A stretch of 64,000 nt of DNA. Origin: Monarcha castaneiventris obscurior (Eukaryota; Chordata; Aves; Passeriformes; Monarchidae). Under the pieces are notes generated by a model. That model worked only from the letters and a program-made list of their open reading frames with translations. It was not told the DNA's origin and searched no databases. Below, piece by piece: positions 22,901 through 36,292 of the stretch. How positions within the stretch are numbered: position 1 is the first letter of the stretch; the number at the start of each line of letters is the position of its first letter. The position numbers and the translations under genes were made by a program. Location: contig JAMPIT010000884.1 in assembly GCA_026261815.1 (NCBI GenBank), positions 10,553,001-10,617,000 on the forward strand. Reading direction: 5' to 3'.

Positions 22901-24755
22901 CAGATACTGCTCCTGGTGCCCATAATAGTGATAACATTGTGCTAAGTATTGCTGAAGAAGACCTTTAGGACCGATATATAAAGATCAGATACAAAGCCCC
23001 CTCTCTGTCAAGACTTTGGCTAGACAGGGTGGTTTCTTGTTTTACAATGCACTGCGGGATCTTTAAAAACCAAAATCAATTAGCATTCTAGGATTCAAAC
23101 TGATCCTAAGGGTACTCAATCAACAATCCCTTTAAGAAAACAAACTTTATTCGTCTGTTTTCTGGTCAAGTGCTGTGGTCTACTAGGAGGTCTGTTTGGC
23201 TAGGGAAGCCCACAGGAAGGAAAACATCTGCTTTTTTTTCCCGTGGTCGTGTTTTGATAGAAGCCAGAGAAAGTAGAAGGTAGGGTGGGGAGTTAAGAAG
23301 GGGTGGGAATACCTTTTCATTTTACAAAAGACCGGGACAGGGCAGCAGCGGGTTTCCTTGGTTGCTTTTTTAAAGCAGGGTGGCTGGAACTTTATGGGTA
23401 GTGTTCAGGGCACAGCAGAGAGGTTGAACTCCTGGAGACTCTGGAGAAACTGCTGCAGGGTTGTCTACTGGCTGGTGACACAAGTGTTCCCATGTGCCCC
23501 CAACATGATAGTGCTGTTGGGATCCAGCAGCAATCTTCAGGGGAAAGACAACTAATCCTTAGTGAGTACAGCATGGCGTAAGGGAAGTGAGACTGTCGCT
23601 CCACTGGCAGCAGAGAGAGTCATTCCTCCTGACAATGTCGGGAACAACTTGGAGGGTAACAGTACAGGACAGTCTTCTGCTGCTCTTCCCCATAGGACAA
23701 ATAATTCATTTACAGGGCTAGCATGTGACTGCAAACCTTCATTCTCTCCAAGGAAGAGAACTATGAGATTTAACAAGGGAAGAGGTGCTTAAGTCCTGAG
23801 ATTGAATGTCCCTGTTTTCTACTGCTTTGTGAAAGAGCTAGACATTTTACTAGCAAAATGCTACATCAACTTCAAATTTCTCTCCTCTGTCCAATTCAGT
23901 AGAAGGACCTTCCACAGAAAATACTCATCTATACTGGTGTCACAGGAAACGAGTGCATGACTGTAAATTGCATTCAGCAGGTGTCAGTTTATTGGTGTCA
24001 AAAGCTGACATGAAACTGAAATTGGCAACATGGTGTAAATGTATGCCATTGTGGAGAATGGACATGCACTATTTGAAAACTTTTCTTTCCTATTTTGCTG
24101 TAGCAAAAAGCCCAACTCTCAAATCCTGTCAACTCATGTTTGAAGTCCTCTGACCCTTTTGCTTCTCCCCACTACCACTTGCAAGGCCTGCCAACTTTCA
24201 AATGGGGCTTTAGGGAAAAAAATAGTCTGCCTAGGCCTTTACAGTATTTTTAGGATCTAAGGAGAGCCTAAAGCAATATTATAAACAAAAAAATGTTGAG
24301 CAAATTGTTTGCAGGAGAACTGAGCAGGTGGTGGTATTGCTCTCCAGGTGTGGCTTAAAAAATCCTAAATTTCTGAGGAAGTTTTGGCTGTTGTTGGAAT
24401 CTTCTGTGGACAACCACCAGCAGATGCAGGAGGATGTAGGATTCAATCTCTGCAACACAACCTGGGTTATTCCCTGAGATCACCCATTCCTGTTTTACAT
24501 AAAAAGAGGTGCTAATGCTAAGGAAGAGGTGACTCAGATCTTGGTAGAGACTTCAGCAGACACCTTAGGTTGGGTTTTGTCCCGATAGGGGGCACATGGA
24601 AACAGGAGAGCAAGAAGGAAGCAGCAGCTCATCTATGACATCAGTGGGGTGGGCAGGAGAGGTCTACCTGCAGTGTCAGACAAATCTGTGGGACATAGTG
24701 AGAAGGAAGGATAGTGAAGAAGGTGTCCAGAAAGCCTGACCAGAAACACTCATTA
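19922..24755. other. intergenic, nothing recognised apart from a G-rich run
   Basis: About 4.8 kb upstream of KIAA0930 with no supported gene. Open frames at 20575-21011 and 21451-21699 have no family resemblance that I can see. Confidence 0.45.
22749..22789 (+). repeat. G-rich run with quadruplex potential
   Basis: About 40 bases with at least five runs of three or more G separated by one to three bases (GGGGAGGGGGGGCGGGGGGG, then TGGGTGGG). This fits the G3+N1-7 quadruplex pattern on the + strand. Confidence 0.8.
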
Positions 24756-24941
24756 GATGTCAGGGATGCAAGACTATGTGGGTTGCCCGGGATGCTGGTT
24801 GATGTCAGGAACGCAGTATGGATTGTCAGGGATGCAGGATGGGTTTCCCGGGATGCTGGTTGGTGTCAGGGATGTAGGATGGGTTTCCCAGGATGCTGGT
24901 TGATGTCAGGGATCCAGGATGGGTTGCCCGGGATGATGGTC
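24756..24941 (+). repeat. 40-bp minisatellite, about four copies
   Basis: The unit begins GATGTCAGGGATGCAGGATG and ends with GGTTGCCCGGGATGCTGGTT. Copies start at 24756 (45 bp), 24801 (61 bp, with an extra partial unit), 24862 (40 bp) and 24902 (40 bp). It ends at the edge of the KIAA0930 CpG island, about 290 bp before the start codon. Confidence 0.9.
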
Positions 24942-25196
24942 GGTGGCAGATCCGCCCTGTGGGCGTGCCCGGGCGGATTCCGGCCCTGCTGGCCCCGCCC
25001 GGCGGCCGCAGTAGCAGGAAGCGGCGGAGTGCGGCCGGGCAGCGTCGGTGGGAGCGATCGCGGTGTCCCGGGAAGGGGCCAGCGGCGACGCCCGGGAAAC
25101 TTACCGAGGGGAAAGCGGCCGGGGCAGCGGGATCAGGAGGGCTCCTGGTCATTCCCGTGTTGGGAGCGCCGGGTGCCGCCTCCGCGGCGGCCTGAC

Positions 25197-25304
25197 ATGA
25201 GCTCATCGGCGGCGGCGGCGGCGGCAGCATGGCCTGTGCCCGGAGGGACGGGGAGGCGGACGGCGAGCCCGACCGCTCCCTGCGGCACATGCTGCGGGCG
25301 ATAG
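25197..25304 (+). CDS. upstream ORF overlapping the KIAA0930 start
   Basis: An ATG at 25197, 32 nt before the main start codon and in another frame, opens a 35-codon frame that ends at TAG 25302-25304, inside KIAA0930 exon 1. The (GGC)n run encodes an alanine stretch (MSSSAAAAAAAW). The context has G at -3 and A at +4, weaker than that of the main ATG. If it is within the transcript it would compete with KIAA0930 initiation. The peptide itself looks like a by-product of the GC-rich run. Confidence 0.4.
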   Translation: MSSSAAAAAAAWPVPGGTGRRTASPTAPCGTCCGR

Positions 25305-25352
25305 CGGAGGAGCGGAGCCGCGCCGGCCTCCGGCACGACATCAGCGGCCTCG
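25229..25352 (+). CDS. KIAA0930: KIAA0930 (DUF2045 family), coding exon 1
   Basis: The ATG at 25229 has a strong context (GCAGCATGG, A at -3 and G at +4) and an in-frame TGA 36 nt upstream (25193-25195), which fixes it as the first possible start. The exon encodes 41 codons plus one base, ending DISGL then G, at a consensus donor (CG|GTGAGT, GT at 25353). Residues 21-30 (MLRAIAEERS) match what I remember as the N-terminus of mammalian KIAA0930, so the first 20 residues (MACARRDGEADGEPDRSLRH) look like an N-terminal extension; ATG 25289 would be the mammal-like start. The single overhanging G completes a Gly codon with the first GG of exon 2. The protein is conserved in vertebrates but its function is unknown; no signal peptide or membrane segment is visible. 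Confidence 0.92.
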
Positions 25353-28300
25353 GTGAGTCGGGCAGGGCGGGCGGGGAGCGGCACCGGCGCCGGGAGACCC
25401 CGGAGGGAGCGGCAGCCCTGGCCCGGCACCGCGCCCGGTTTGCTGTCAGCAACAACACCTGTTGTGCTCCGCCGGCATGGGGACGGGCCCTCCTGCCTTC
25501 ACGAGCCCCCGGGCGCCTCTCGGGCTCATCCCCTGCTCTTTTGTCTGAAACGCCCTTGGAGAAAAATGGTCAGAAGGCACCGCGCACATCGGCCCGTATT
25601 GTGTTTTTTAAGTGTAAACTACGTATCGTATGTTTTGGAATGGAAACAGAACCGATTTTGGTGCCTCTTGCCAGTGCTCGCTCTTGTGCGGCTCTCAGAT
25701 GCTCTCTAGAGATTCTGAGCCTGACACCTCCCTTCTCTGTTTAAATGACTTCACGCCACTTGCCATGGTCTAGTAAGCACAGAATGTTGTGGCTCTTGCA
25801 GGTGAGTTAATTTTTTAAACCGTGGAGGATTTCTTTAGCTTTCTGTCTTGTTTATTTTCATCTCGGTTGATGCAGATTTCACATAGCACGTCTTTATTTA
25901 GCTTTTGGCAAAGCTTATGCACTGTAAAACAGAAGTTTCAGGTTGAAATTCAGTCGACTTTAGGCAACAGAATGGTATGGCAGCTCCTTAACCAAAATTG
26001 TTCACATCAGGAAACTGTTCTGGCCAGACTAATGAATAGAAATTACTAATTTTTATATGCAGCAGTAGAGATCATGGAAATTGTTCTTCACATCCAGAAT
26101 TTCTGTCTACCTTATTCAAAGCTTTTGTATAGCCAGGACTGGACCTGTGTTCTAAGGGGATGAATATCCAGAAGTTCTTGCAGGGGCAGAGCTTGAAATG
26201 ATGAAAAGTGATGTGCAACACTTGTTTCTTCCATGGTGCCTTTATTAATGACTCCTCGCTCCTCAGCTCATTTATAAGGCCCCAAAAGTCTCCTCTATTT
26301 TTGAGTCTTTGTTAAAAGCTCAGAATAAGTTCTTATTCAGGTCTTACAGGCTGTGAGGTGTGGATTGACATGGGGAATCTCTGGTTCTCTGCCTTTATGC
26401 ATGAGTTTGTCTGCCCGTGCTTGCTGTGGTCTCCCTGGGAAGGAGTGGGCTCTCTGTTCTTTCCTTTTGCTTTGCCACAGAGTGAAATCTTGTGTGAACA
26501 AAGAGAAATGATTCTTCGTTCTTTATGCCTTTTCTAATGGAATTGGCTCCCTGGGCTGTAATGTGGTGTTGAAATGTTACAGTGCCTAATAAAGTAAGTA
26601 AAATGTTGTGGCAAAGAAATTGTAAACAGGACAGGGGAAATCCCACAAAATCTAAATGCTTGTGAGACTGCTTTCATTGGAAAGCTTCTGTCAGGTCCTG
26701 TTTGGCCGTCTCATGTTTGAATGTGAGATAAAGACTCCCACGAAGAGAAATACCACCACCACTTTCTTTTGCTGAAATTGGAAAAGGGAAAAACTATGGT
26801 CGCTAGTAAGACCATGCAGATACTTCCTCTCTGCTTGTGTTTGAACACACATCCACAATAACCTATCATGGGAAGCCCTGCTGAGTAGCTTTGGGATAGT
26901 CACACAAGGGATAGGACAGTGTTCTGAACCTCTGTTCTACCAGATGAAGATTTGAAAGGAAAGCTTCTTGAGAGCTGCTTAGCTAGTGGCACTGGGGGGC
27001 TGCCCATGGCTGTGGAGACTTGCCCATGTATATCTGTTCCTGTGTGGAGATGTGCATTTTGCAGAATGCTGCGTGTTCCCTGATCCATAATGTTGTCATT
27101 CCCAGTTAATGAGAGCTCTTTCCCCTATCCTGTGATTTGTTGCCAGGTTAGTAAGTTGTTTAAATACCTCCCTTAGGAAGAATACTGAGCTTTTGGAGTG
27201 GTGCTTGGTAGAAACTGCAGATGAACCCAAGGTGTAATTCTGTGGCTTAAACTTTTGCGTGTCTGCTCTGTACTAGTGAATGCTGTTGCAAGGCATGCAA
27301 CACAGTTGGAATAGCCTGGGCTGTTCTAGAGTATGCTGGGCTCTGGCAACACAGCAGATGTAAAGGATTTTCCTCAAGTTCAGAAGTCATGAAAGTAGTC
27401 ACAGTCTTGTCTGGGTTCAAGTGGTTAACACAGAGATTTTGTCTGCCTTTTGTGCCTGGGTGGCACATCACCTGTGGGGCTTCAGGACCTGCATGGCCGC
27501 AGCTGGTTTTATATTCATGGTGGGTTTTTTTGTAATGGCCATATCCTTTTGAGCTGTATCAGTAGGTGAAACCTGTTGTTTTTCAGTTCTCTTCAAATCA
27601 GCTGGAAAAGATTCCAACAGTGGCTTTTCCCTGGGTGCTGCTAATCCCTCAACAATAAAATGGGACTCACTGGGTCATAACTTGGCCATCCTCTCTCCTT
27701 TTGTGTATTTCCTAGAAGTGAGCCCAAGGAGGAGGAAATTGCTGTTTTTGCTGACACTGAGGTTTGGTGAGAGGAATTGCTTTGTTTCAAGAATGTCACG
27801 TAAGCATTTGGACAGGCTTTGTTCAAAAGTGTAAATCCCCTTGTGTGGTGGGGATTTTCTGTAATGTCCTGTTTGTGTAATATACAAAAGGTAGCACTTC
27901 AAAATAATGACTCATGTCATTATGTACCAAGCTGGGAAGGGTGATGCCTCTCCAAGAATTCTTGGCTGGATGTTCGTGTCACCCAGTTGTACAGTACTGC
28001 TCTGATGTTGTGCACTAAGCTCCCTCTGAAATGCTGTTGGTTACAACATTTCTCTGGCAAAATATTTCTCCTCCTGAGGGAACGACAGATGTGCTGTCTG
28101 TCTCCTCAGCCAGGCTGCATGTAAGGCTTTGAAGTTACCTTTAGGCCAAAGCCCTGAACTAGGAATGCTTTTTTTTGGTGGTCCCTGATACTACTGTGTA
28201 ACTAATTTCCTTGTCCTGTCTTTCAGTGAGAATTTGCCCTGCTTTTAAAGTAGTAGAGTGGATTTGGGTGGAGGTGTGACTTTATTCATACTGGAACTTA

Positions 28301-31300
28301 GAATGAGTAAGAAAAAATAAATAGGTAGATCCGAATCTCTTGAACTGTGGCTGGTCAGTAATGGAGACATATAGTGGTTGAAAAATGGAGAAGTCATAGG
28401 GATCCTGAAAAGAAGGTGAATGCCCTGTGGAGTGCAGCACATGGGGCTTTAACAAGCAGCTGAAAAATGAGGTGTGTAACAGGAACCTGTTCCAGGTGCC
28501 AGCAGAAAGGCCCAATAGTCTTACCTGTCATGAGAGTTTCTTGTGCTTGCTTTCCTGGCAGTCCTGGGACTGTTCTGGGACTTGAATAGCTGTTGAGGAG
28601 ATGAGGGTGTTCCTGGCATGGGGGCAGCAGAAGCAGGAATGTTCATCCTTAAAGCCGGAGGGTTGCCTAGACTTGTTTGTGCAGCAGTGCACAAACCTCA
28701 GGGCTCATCATGTGAGAAAAGACTGTGGCATGATTCATGGGCCACATTGCCTTGATGAATAAGACCTGGAAAGAATTCTTCAGCCTTCCTGAGAGAAGGG
28801 AAGGTGAGGTAGCATACAGTAAATGCTGGTCTCTGTGATGAAAACATAATGTGGGTAAAGGGATGAAGAACAGGGGAAGAAATTTTTGGAAAACAAAAGA
28901 GGTTAAAATGAAAAATTAAAAGGAGAGTTAATTTGGATTTGAAAGTACTAGATTCAGGCCTTACCTTTTTCATAGTGTAGTAACTTTTAATTAAATTATA
29001 ATATTCAAGAAGGATATATTTTTGCCTGTAACTGAAGAAAGTGTATCCACAGAGTAGGTGGAAGTGTCTGCAGAGAATTTACTGCAGCACAGAACTGGTT
29101 TGACAGGAGTCACTTTCCAGCAGACACAAAACACTCTTCATTCATGGTTCTTCTTGGAGTTAGTTCAGAGAGTTGTGCAGTCAAAGGTGAGAAACTATAG
29201 AAGCTGCAAAGCTTTTTTACTTTTGATCTGTCAGTAGCAAGAAGGTACGAAAATCACATCTGTCCTAACAAAAACTTGAGGGATGTATACAACCAAATTC
29301 ACCAACTATGGGTAATGTGGCCTGTAATGAGTTTAGAACAATTTAGAACAATTTAATTCCAGTTTAAAATACATTTTTTATTACTTTTAACTTATTATTT
29401 ACACTATTTCTTTTGCCCTATTTATAAAGTGTTTTGCAGCTAATGAATATGAAATGTTCACTAAAAATGTATAGTCAAATACTGAAGAGAAAAAAAAGGT
29501 ACTAATATATGAAACTTATGAATAGTAAAATAAAAAAGTATTTATAGAGTAGCGTCCTAATCATTCAAAAACAAAAATATGCCCCACAACATTGCAACCA
29601 GGAAGAATCTATTTCTTTCCAGGAAAAGTTCTAGAAAGTGCAAATACAATGCAAGATCAGAACAGATTATTTAAATCAGAGTTAAAGTAGATACTTTGAA
29701 GTCAAAGTGATTTAACCAGTTTACCCTCAGGTAAATACCCTGAGGTATTGAACCTCAGATTTGTAGTTGGAGAAAGATGAGTAAATAGCAAAGAAATTCC
29801 AGTGTGAAAGATGATTTTAAAGCTGGTTTGTTTTGTTGGGGTTTTTTTTTGTTGTTGCTGGCATTGAAAAATGTTTGGAAGAAATTTCTGCAATCAAAAA
29901 ATGGACATAGACATTTGATGTGTAGTTGAGAACTTGGATGGTGTAGGAGGAACCACAGGTGGAACAAACTCTTTGATCCAGTGGCTTTGGCCAGGGGATG
30001 GGAATGTGTTTCTGCTTGTCCAAGGGCTTTGTGTTAAGGGGTCCCATCCTGTCACCTCTGCAGTCGAGAGTGGGAGTGTCCCTGTAGAATCAGGCCATGG
30101 AGAATGACAATCTGGGGCTAAACTAGGCCTGCAACCTTCCAGGGTTAATACCTTTTTCTGTGTGGGGTTTTCATGTTTGGTTTTGTTTGTCTTTTAAAGG
30201 TGATTCATTGAAAATTCTGTTTTGATTGTTCCTTAGAATACTATTCATGCTGATGTCACTAATGGCCTGTCAGGCTTTCCATCACTCACTGGTGTATTCA
30301 GGGATTTGTCATGTGGCTGTGAAGGTTAGCTTCTGTCTGGAGTATGACAGATATTCCATGCCACGTTGATAATATAACAGACTATCTTTTATTACAGATT
30401 TCACATCTTTTTTTAACAGCTGGGTTATTAGTTTATTCTTTCATTTATAGAGACGAAATCCTGTGGGATTTTTCATGTTCTGCTCAGGAGTGTACCTGCT
30501 CTAATTGTCAAAATCAGACTGAAGATGCTGAAGTAAAGAGGCAAGATTCTTTTAAAAACTAGAAAAAAAACCCAACACTACCACACAAAAAAAAATCCCC
30601 ACAAAATACCTTGCAGAACATGGTTGCCCTACCAAAATGAGCAATTAAATTTCTAAGGCATGGCATGCTGCTGTTCACTTTTGGATGCTAGCAGAAGTTG
30701 CTGGATCCCCCCCGCCCCTTTTTTTTTTTTTTGGATGAGTGTCCCTCCAGGCAGAATTATGGATCCATAAGCCTGGTGAGAACAGTCAGGGTATTTGAGA
30801 ACACCCATGTCTTATTCATGTAATACTGTAGCTCTAGTAACCTTAGCTGCTTAGTTTTGTTGTTCTAGTAGTGTACCCTACATTTTTAGTAGGGTGCTAA
30901 GTCATGAATCCATTTGGAAGTCTGAGTTCTGTTTTGGAATTTAAGATGGATGGGAGATTATTCTTAGGGATTAGGACACATTTTACCTATAAGGTTCAGG
31001 ATGGATCTTTTAAAGCTTTAACATTCTATCTCTTTGGATTCTTTCCAAGGAATGAAGAATTTCTTGAAGAATGAAGTGTGTTGGTCTCCCCTCTAACTGT
31101 TAGTGTTCAGGGTGCTGATCAGCAGAAGAAGCTCAGAGGATGCAGACTCTTCAGTAGCTGAAATACACAGTGTCTTATATTCCAGCTGCATTTCTGGAAA
31201 ACCAAAACCCTGCAGTTAAATAGTTAGTAATGATTGTTGCATCTGCTTATTCTTGTAAACTGGCTCAGTAGGATTAGGTGGCAGCTCACTGACATTTTAA

Positions 31301-31315
31301 GTATTACTAGGAAAT

Positions 31316-32243
31316 TGTCTTGGTTTGAAAGACAGGTGTCAGACAAGAAAGGCAGGAGCCTCCCCTGAAATGGAAAATGCAACCCCCTTCCCTCCGAATT
31401 ATTATAAATTTGAAAATAAAGGGCTTTCAGGCAAAGATATGAGGGATAGGAATAACAGTTCTTTACTAATAAATATATATGTATAACAACACAAACAAAC
31501 AGCTATAACTGTGGCAGTCACAGCAAACAGCAGCACCAACCCAGTGCAGCCCCTCTCGGCCTCAGGCCCTTTCCCCTGGGCGCAGTTCCTCCAGTGTGGC
31601 TCCCGGTGAGCAGGGCGGGTGCGATGGTTCCCCCGCGGCTGCAGGGGGCGCTCCGGAGCGAGCTCGGGGAGCACCGGTAATGGCGGCCTGGGGTCCCGAG
31701 AAGGGATGGATGAAAAGCCTGACAAACCCCTGGGCGTCCAGCCGGATCCTCAGGAGCAGCAGGCTGGAACAGCAGGGGCGAGCGCAGATCTCGGGTGGCA
31801 GCGAGATGTATCAAACTCCGGCGCTGCAGCAGGGAACCGGGCAGGTCTCTCAGTCAGCAGGGCACACGAGCTACAGAGTAGCGAAAACTCGGAGCAGCGG
31901 CGGAGCAGGACGGCAGCGGCTCAGCTCCCAGCAGGCAGGGAAAAGCAGGCTTGGAAATCCCGGGGGTTCACCCGTAGAAAGCAAACAGCCGAAGGAGCAG
32001 AAGCTTGCAGTGATGACCAAGACGTCCACACCGAAGGCAGGCAGTTCCCAGACTGAATGCTGAGCACACCAGGCAGCCCTCCGGGTGTCCCAACCTCCCA
32101 GGTGACAAAAGGGTGGCTCGTTGGACCCCGCCCCTGTGGCCAGCTCTTATGTTTTCTCTTAAGCACCCAGTAGTTTGTCCACTGGCAACTATTATGGGGA
32201 AAATTCTTTAAGATAAAAACAGGCTAAATTCTAAACCGCAACA
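31316..32243 (-). mobile_element. solo ERV-L-type LTR in intron 1
   Basis: A 928-bp LTR running TGTCTTGG...CGCAACA. It is homologous over its whole length to the two LTRs of the provirus at 55965-63343 and in the same orientation, so its sense strand is -, antisense to KIAA0930. Flanks are GAAAT (31311-31315) and GAAGT (32244-32248), a 5-bp target duplication with one mismatch. No internal sequence remains, so it arose by recombination between two LTRs. Its inner 600 bp differ clearly from the provirus LTRs, while its first 260 bp are close to the provirus 3' LTR. Confidence 0.93.
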
Positions 32244-35200
32244 GAAGTGAACAGTAAAGTAGAAAGAGAAAGTCTGCACAGAATCAATTCATGGTGTCAG
32301 GAGCCCACTGAATAGTGAAGCTGCTTTCTATAGACCGTGTTCAGAAGTATGTGAAACGAGCTGGTTTTGGTCTGTCTGCAGTCCCTTTGGTTAAACGGTG
32401 AATTTCAGGGAATCAAGGTTGCTCTTTTTGGGGGTGTGTGATCATAAAGAGGGTTTTGTTTACCTTTCTCTATGCAGGAGATAAAATGCAGTCAAAATAC
32501 AGGAACAGCAGATACAGCATCATGCTGCTGCTGCTGCTGTGGAGTTGTGGTCACCTGGGCACACTGCAGCAGTAGTTCCGTTGGCTGAAGTTAATCAGGT
32601 GCACCAACAGTCCTAAGTAATTTTTTCCCTTGAATTCTTACCGTTTAAGGCACAAATTATATGTGCGAAGATTCATAGGGTTTTCTGCAATTTCAGCGCT
32701 TTAAAACTGAAGTTCTTGTTTTTTGAAGTTTTGGTTCACCTGGTCTCTAGTATATACAGTGTGCTAGTACTATGCAGAAATTGAACTCTGAAAACAGTAA
32801 TAGTCTTTATCTTCCTGCTCTGGGGTTTCCCTAGACGTATTTCATTAGGGGCCACAAATTAAATCCCTTTAGGTGAACGTAGTATTTTGCAGGCAGGTAA
32901 TGTATTGTGATGTGAAGAGCAATTCATTTTGGAGCCATATCTGTCCTGCCACAGCAGTGAGGAAACAGCTACTGGTGCTGGTATTGAGGCTGCATTAGGT
33001 GTTTCAGGATATTTCTTGCATAATTTTCTTTCCTATGTCAGAAAGCAGGGCAGATGGCAGGCAATATCAGTCCTTCACATTTGAAGTATTCTGGGTTGTT
33101 TCCAGATACAGCAGTGTGCTGGATGTGCAAAAGTGCATTTGAGGTGACCTAACCTGTTGAACTTTGTTGTATTTCCTTCTGGAAAATGACATCATTGGGC
33201 TTTTTGTCCCTCCTCTTTAGGCAAGAGGTGGTCAGTGAGTCAGGCCAAGACTACCCCTAGTTTTGCTGTTTGTGTTGATGAAAATCTTTATGGCTCAGTA
33301 GTGACCCAGCTCTTCATAAGTTCCCATGCAAAGGCCTCATGTCAGGAATTGCCCTGTCTCCATGCCCAGAGTGATTTCAAGTGTCAGGAGTATTGTGTTA
33401 GGTGTTGCTCCCATTTTATTGATTTGTTGGTACTGGTCTTCTGTCTTCTTGGTGAACACTTGGGTGGGGTTTCCTGTGAGCATATGGAGATGGAAGATAG
33501 ATTGCTTCTGATTATCTGTGTCTGGAAGTAACATAGGTAGTTTTAACTCCAAACTCTGTTTGCATGTCTAACTGCCAAGCTTGGATAAAAGGTAGAAGTG
33601 TGTTGAGAGTTCTTGGTCCTGCCTTGCAGGGCTTTGTGTGATCAGCAGAAACTTGAGAAATGGATTAAAGTGCCAGTGAAGCTTGAGCTGTCTTTCCACT
33701 ATGAAGAGCTTGATTTAATTGCCTGGAGATTCTGAAACACCATCCAGGTGAGGGAAGTGTTTCGAAATGGATTTATAACATTCTGCTAAGAGCTGCGAAG
33801 GATTTCACTGGAAATTTATTCCTCTGCGTTGTTGGAGAGCAGATACAGGAGATCTTGAATGTCTAGCAGTGTTGCAGTTCCAATAAGGGATATGTTTACT
33901 TACCTGCCTTAAAGGACCCTGAGAGGTGAGTTTCAAATTTCCATAAAACTCAGTGCTCTGCAGTAATACACAGGTGTTCAGTGCGATTGAAATAATTGGT
34001 CTTGAGGAGATGAGTTTATTGCCTCATGAGGGTCACTCCTGCTTATTGATTGCCTGATCTCATCCTTTCAGAAGGAAAGCAGCAAGCTCATGGCAGTACA
34101 ACTTGGAGATAAAGCTCTATGAACCCAGGCGACATCTGAATAATGATGATCCAGCTTTTTATATACTTTGTAGGAATGTTGAAGTACCTTTTTTTTTGTT
34201 TGTTTTTAATGAGTAGTTTAATTCTGCCTGAATAATGAAGGTCTGAACAGATGACCCATGTTTTTCATAACAAGAGTGACTAAACTCTACTCAAAGCACC
34301 ATTTGAATTGTTAGTAGCCCATGTTTTACATGGTTAAAGGGGAATTGCTTTCATCCTCTTCAATCTTTGAAATTAAAAGCATGGATGACGTTTTGCTGAG
34401 TTCTTTGCTCTGACTCTTCAGATTCATTCTGGATTGTTCTTCATAAGTGGTTTTTCTTTTCTTTTGGTTAACAAAGGAACAAAGATTTAAAGGTTTGCAT
34501 TAGGTGCTTTAAAAATGTTACAGGACCAGAATAATTCTCATGAGATTTTTTACTTTCTTCTGTTCAACAACTGTCAGACTAACTCATTTGGTGGTAGATA
34601 TCTAAGTAGTCATATGTGTGTATGTTTAATACAATGCATTAATCCTGTGACACAACACAAGTATTTTTGAATGGAGGAATGATGCCTTTTGCACTTGTTC
34701 CACACTTGAGTACATCTAGTTGCTCCTAGAAGCCCGTGGGGAAAATATGGTTGTGAGTCTCAAATGGAAAAGTGGAAAGGCAGGCGAAGTATAAGATCCC
34801 AGGTACGCTGTTTGCCACTTTTACAATTTTGCTGTCTTGAATTAATTTCTAAAGAAATGTTTCTAGGTATCTCCAAAATAAAGAGATTAAAAATTTAGAT
34901 TTGCTGTGTTGAAGCTCAGTCTGGTGTTTTGCTCTGAGGCTGCTGTAGCTGGTGCCAGCAGTATCAGAGCTGCACTCAGAGCAGGCTAGTGTCCCGTTCC
35001 TGGAAGCTGTGCTGTCTTCTGTTCTTTCCTGTGACATGGCCAGGAGCACTGCCTGGCCTGTAAATAACATAATATCTGCTTTATTAACAAAAACATGAAT
35101 ACAGAGTTGTCTGTGATTTTTTTGTGTCAAAACTTGATTTCTCAGTTCCTTTCCAGTTTGAGTTATTTTCTACAATTACCAGAAATGAAGAAAACTCCAG

Positions 35201-36292
35201 GTTCAAATTTTTCACTCTGTATTGTTCCGAATGGGGCAAAAGGGGAAAATCAAGTGTAAACATGTCCTTCCTATGTCTCTTTTTCTGGTAAGAAACTTTG
35301 AAGGGAATCACAGATGTTTCTTCAGCAAAATGCTGTGAAGAATGCAACAAGTAAAAATGTAATGCTTACCTTGTACTTGCTTGTGACTGTCTCTGAAACC
35401 TGAGGTTGAGGGCATTTCCTAAAATTTACAGAAGACAAAAGGATAGGGGGAAACTGGACTTATCGTGGCTGTATCTAAAGCCTTGGTGTGTCTCTTCAAA
35501 TGCAGGATCTATGCTTCAGTGCTTTAATGATTGAATAGAAGAATATTAAGATTTATATTCTTTACATCTAAACTGTAGTTGCAACATCAAAAGGCAGTGA
35601 ACTGTGTAATCAAAATCTATGGGGAGGATGTTTGTAAGCCCAGTGGTGGGGAAAAGCAGTAAAAGACTTTGCCTTGTGGTGCTTGTGCTGAGGAGTTTTC
35701 TAAGGAAGACCTTTCTTTTTCAGCTCCCATGTTCCCACTTGAGACCTTGTAACTGTCATGAGATAGAAGAAGTGATTTCTCAGTAGATAAAGGTTGTGAC
35801 TTTCTCTTGTTGTTTATAAACCATTTTTTTAAACTCTTTTTAGCCTGGAGAGAGTGCCTATTGAGGGTGATGTGGGTGGGAGAGACCCAGGGAGGGAAGG
35901 TGAAAGAAGCAGAGCTGAAGTGCCAAATAATAGTCATGTTGCACATTGGAGGCAAAAAGTTGGAAGTGTCTTAACTCTTTAGATCAGTATTGTGTACCCT
36001 CGGCCAGGTTGCTGTAGTGCACCCATGTACAAGCCTTCCAGGACTGTAGGGATTTGTAGCTGTGCAAGTCTCCCCTTTGGAGGAGAGAGTGGAACAGTGA
36101 TGCTGGTTACCAGTGGAAAGGGATGGCATGTTTTCAGTAGCTAAAATATTAATGGAAGACTAAACCTCTGTTTATGAAATAGGACAGCAGCTTTGCAGTA
36201 GTTGCTCTCCCTTAAAGAGTAGGGTGCTGGCTTTAGGGCAGATTTTTGGGTTCTCTCTGACTGAAGGTAGTATGTCACGTCTGTTACTAAAA

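Larger units (their letters stand above)
24942..25500 (+). promoter_or_regulatory. KIAA0930: CpG-island promoter and 5' region of KIAA0930
   Basis: The base composition changes sharply to GC- and CpG-rich DNA that spans the first coding exon and the start of intron 1. There is no obvious TATA box. CAGGAAGCGG near 25015 looks like an ETS site, and a (GGC)n run lies at 25208-25224. The transcription start is not visible from sequence alone. Confidence 0.75.

Noticed and set aside
24714..25304. A 196-codon + strand frame through the minisatellite into exon 1.
   Set aside because: It is open because of the repeat and GC content. Only its last 35 codons, from the ATG at 25197, are kept as a possible uORF.
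24826..25458. A 210-codon antisense open frame across the KIAA0930 first exon.
   Set aside because: It is a shadow of the GC-rich island and the minisatellite; the + strand exon has splice, phase and family support.
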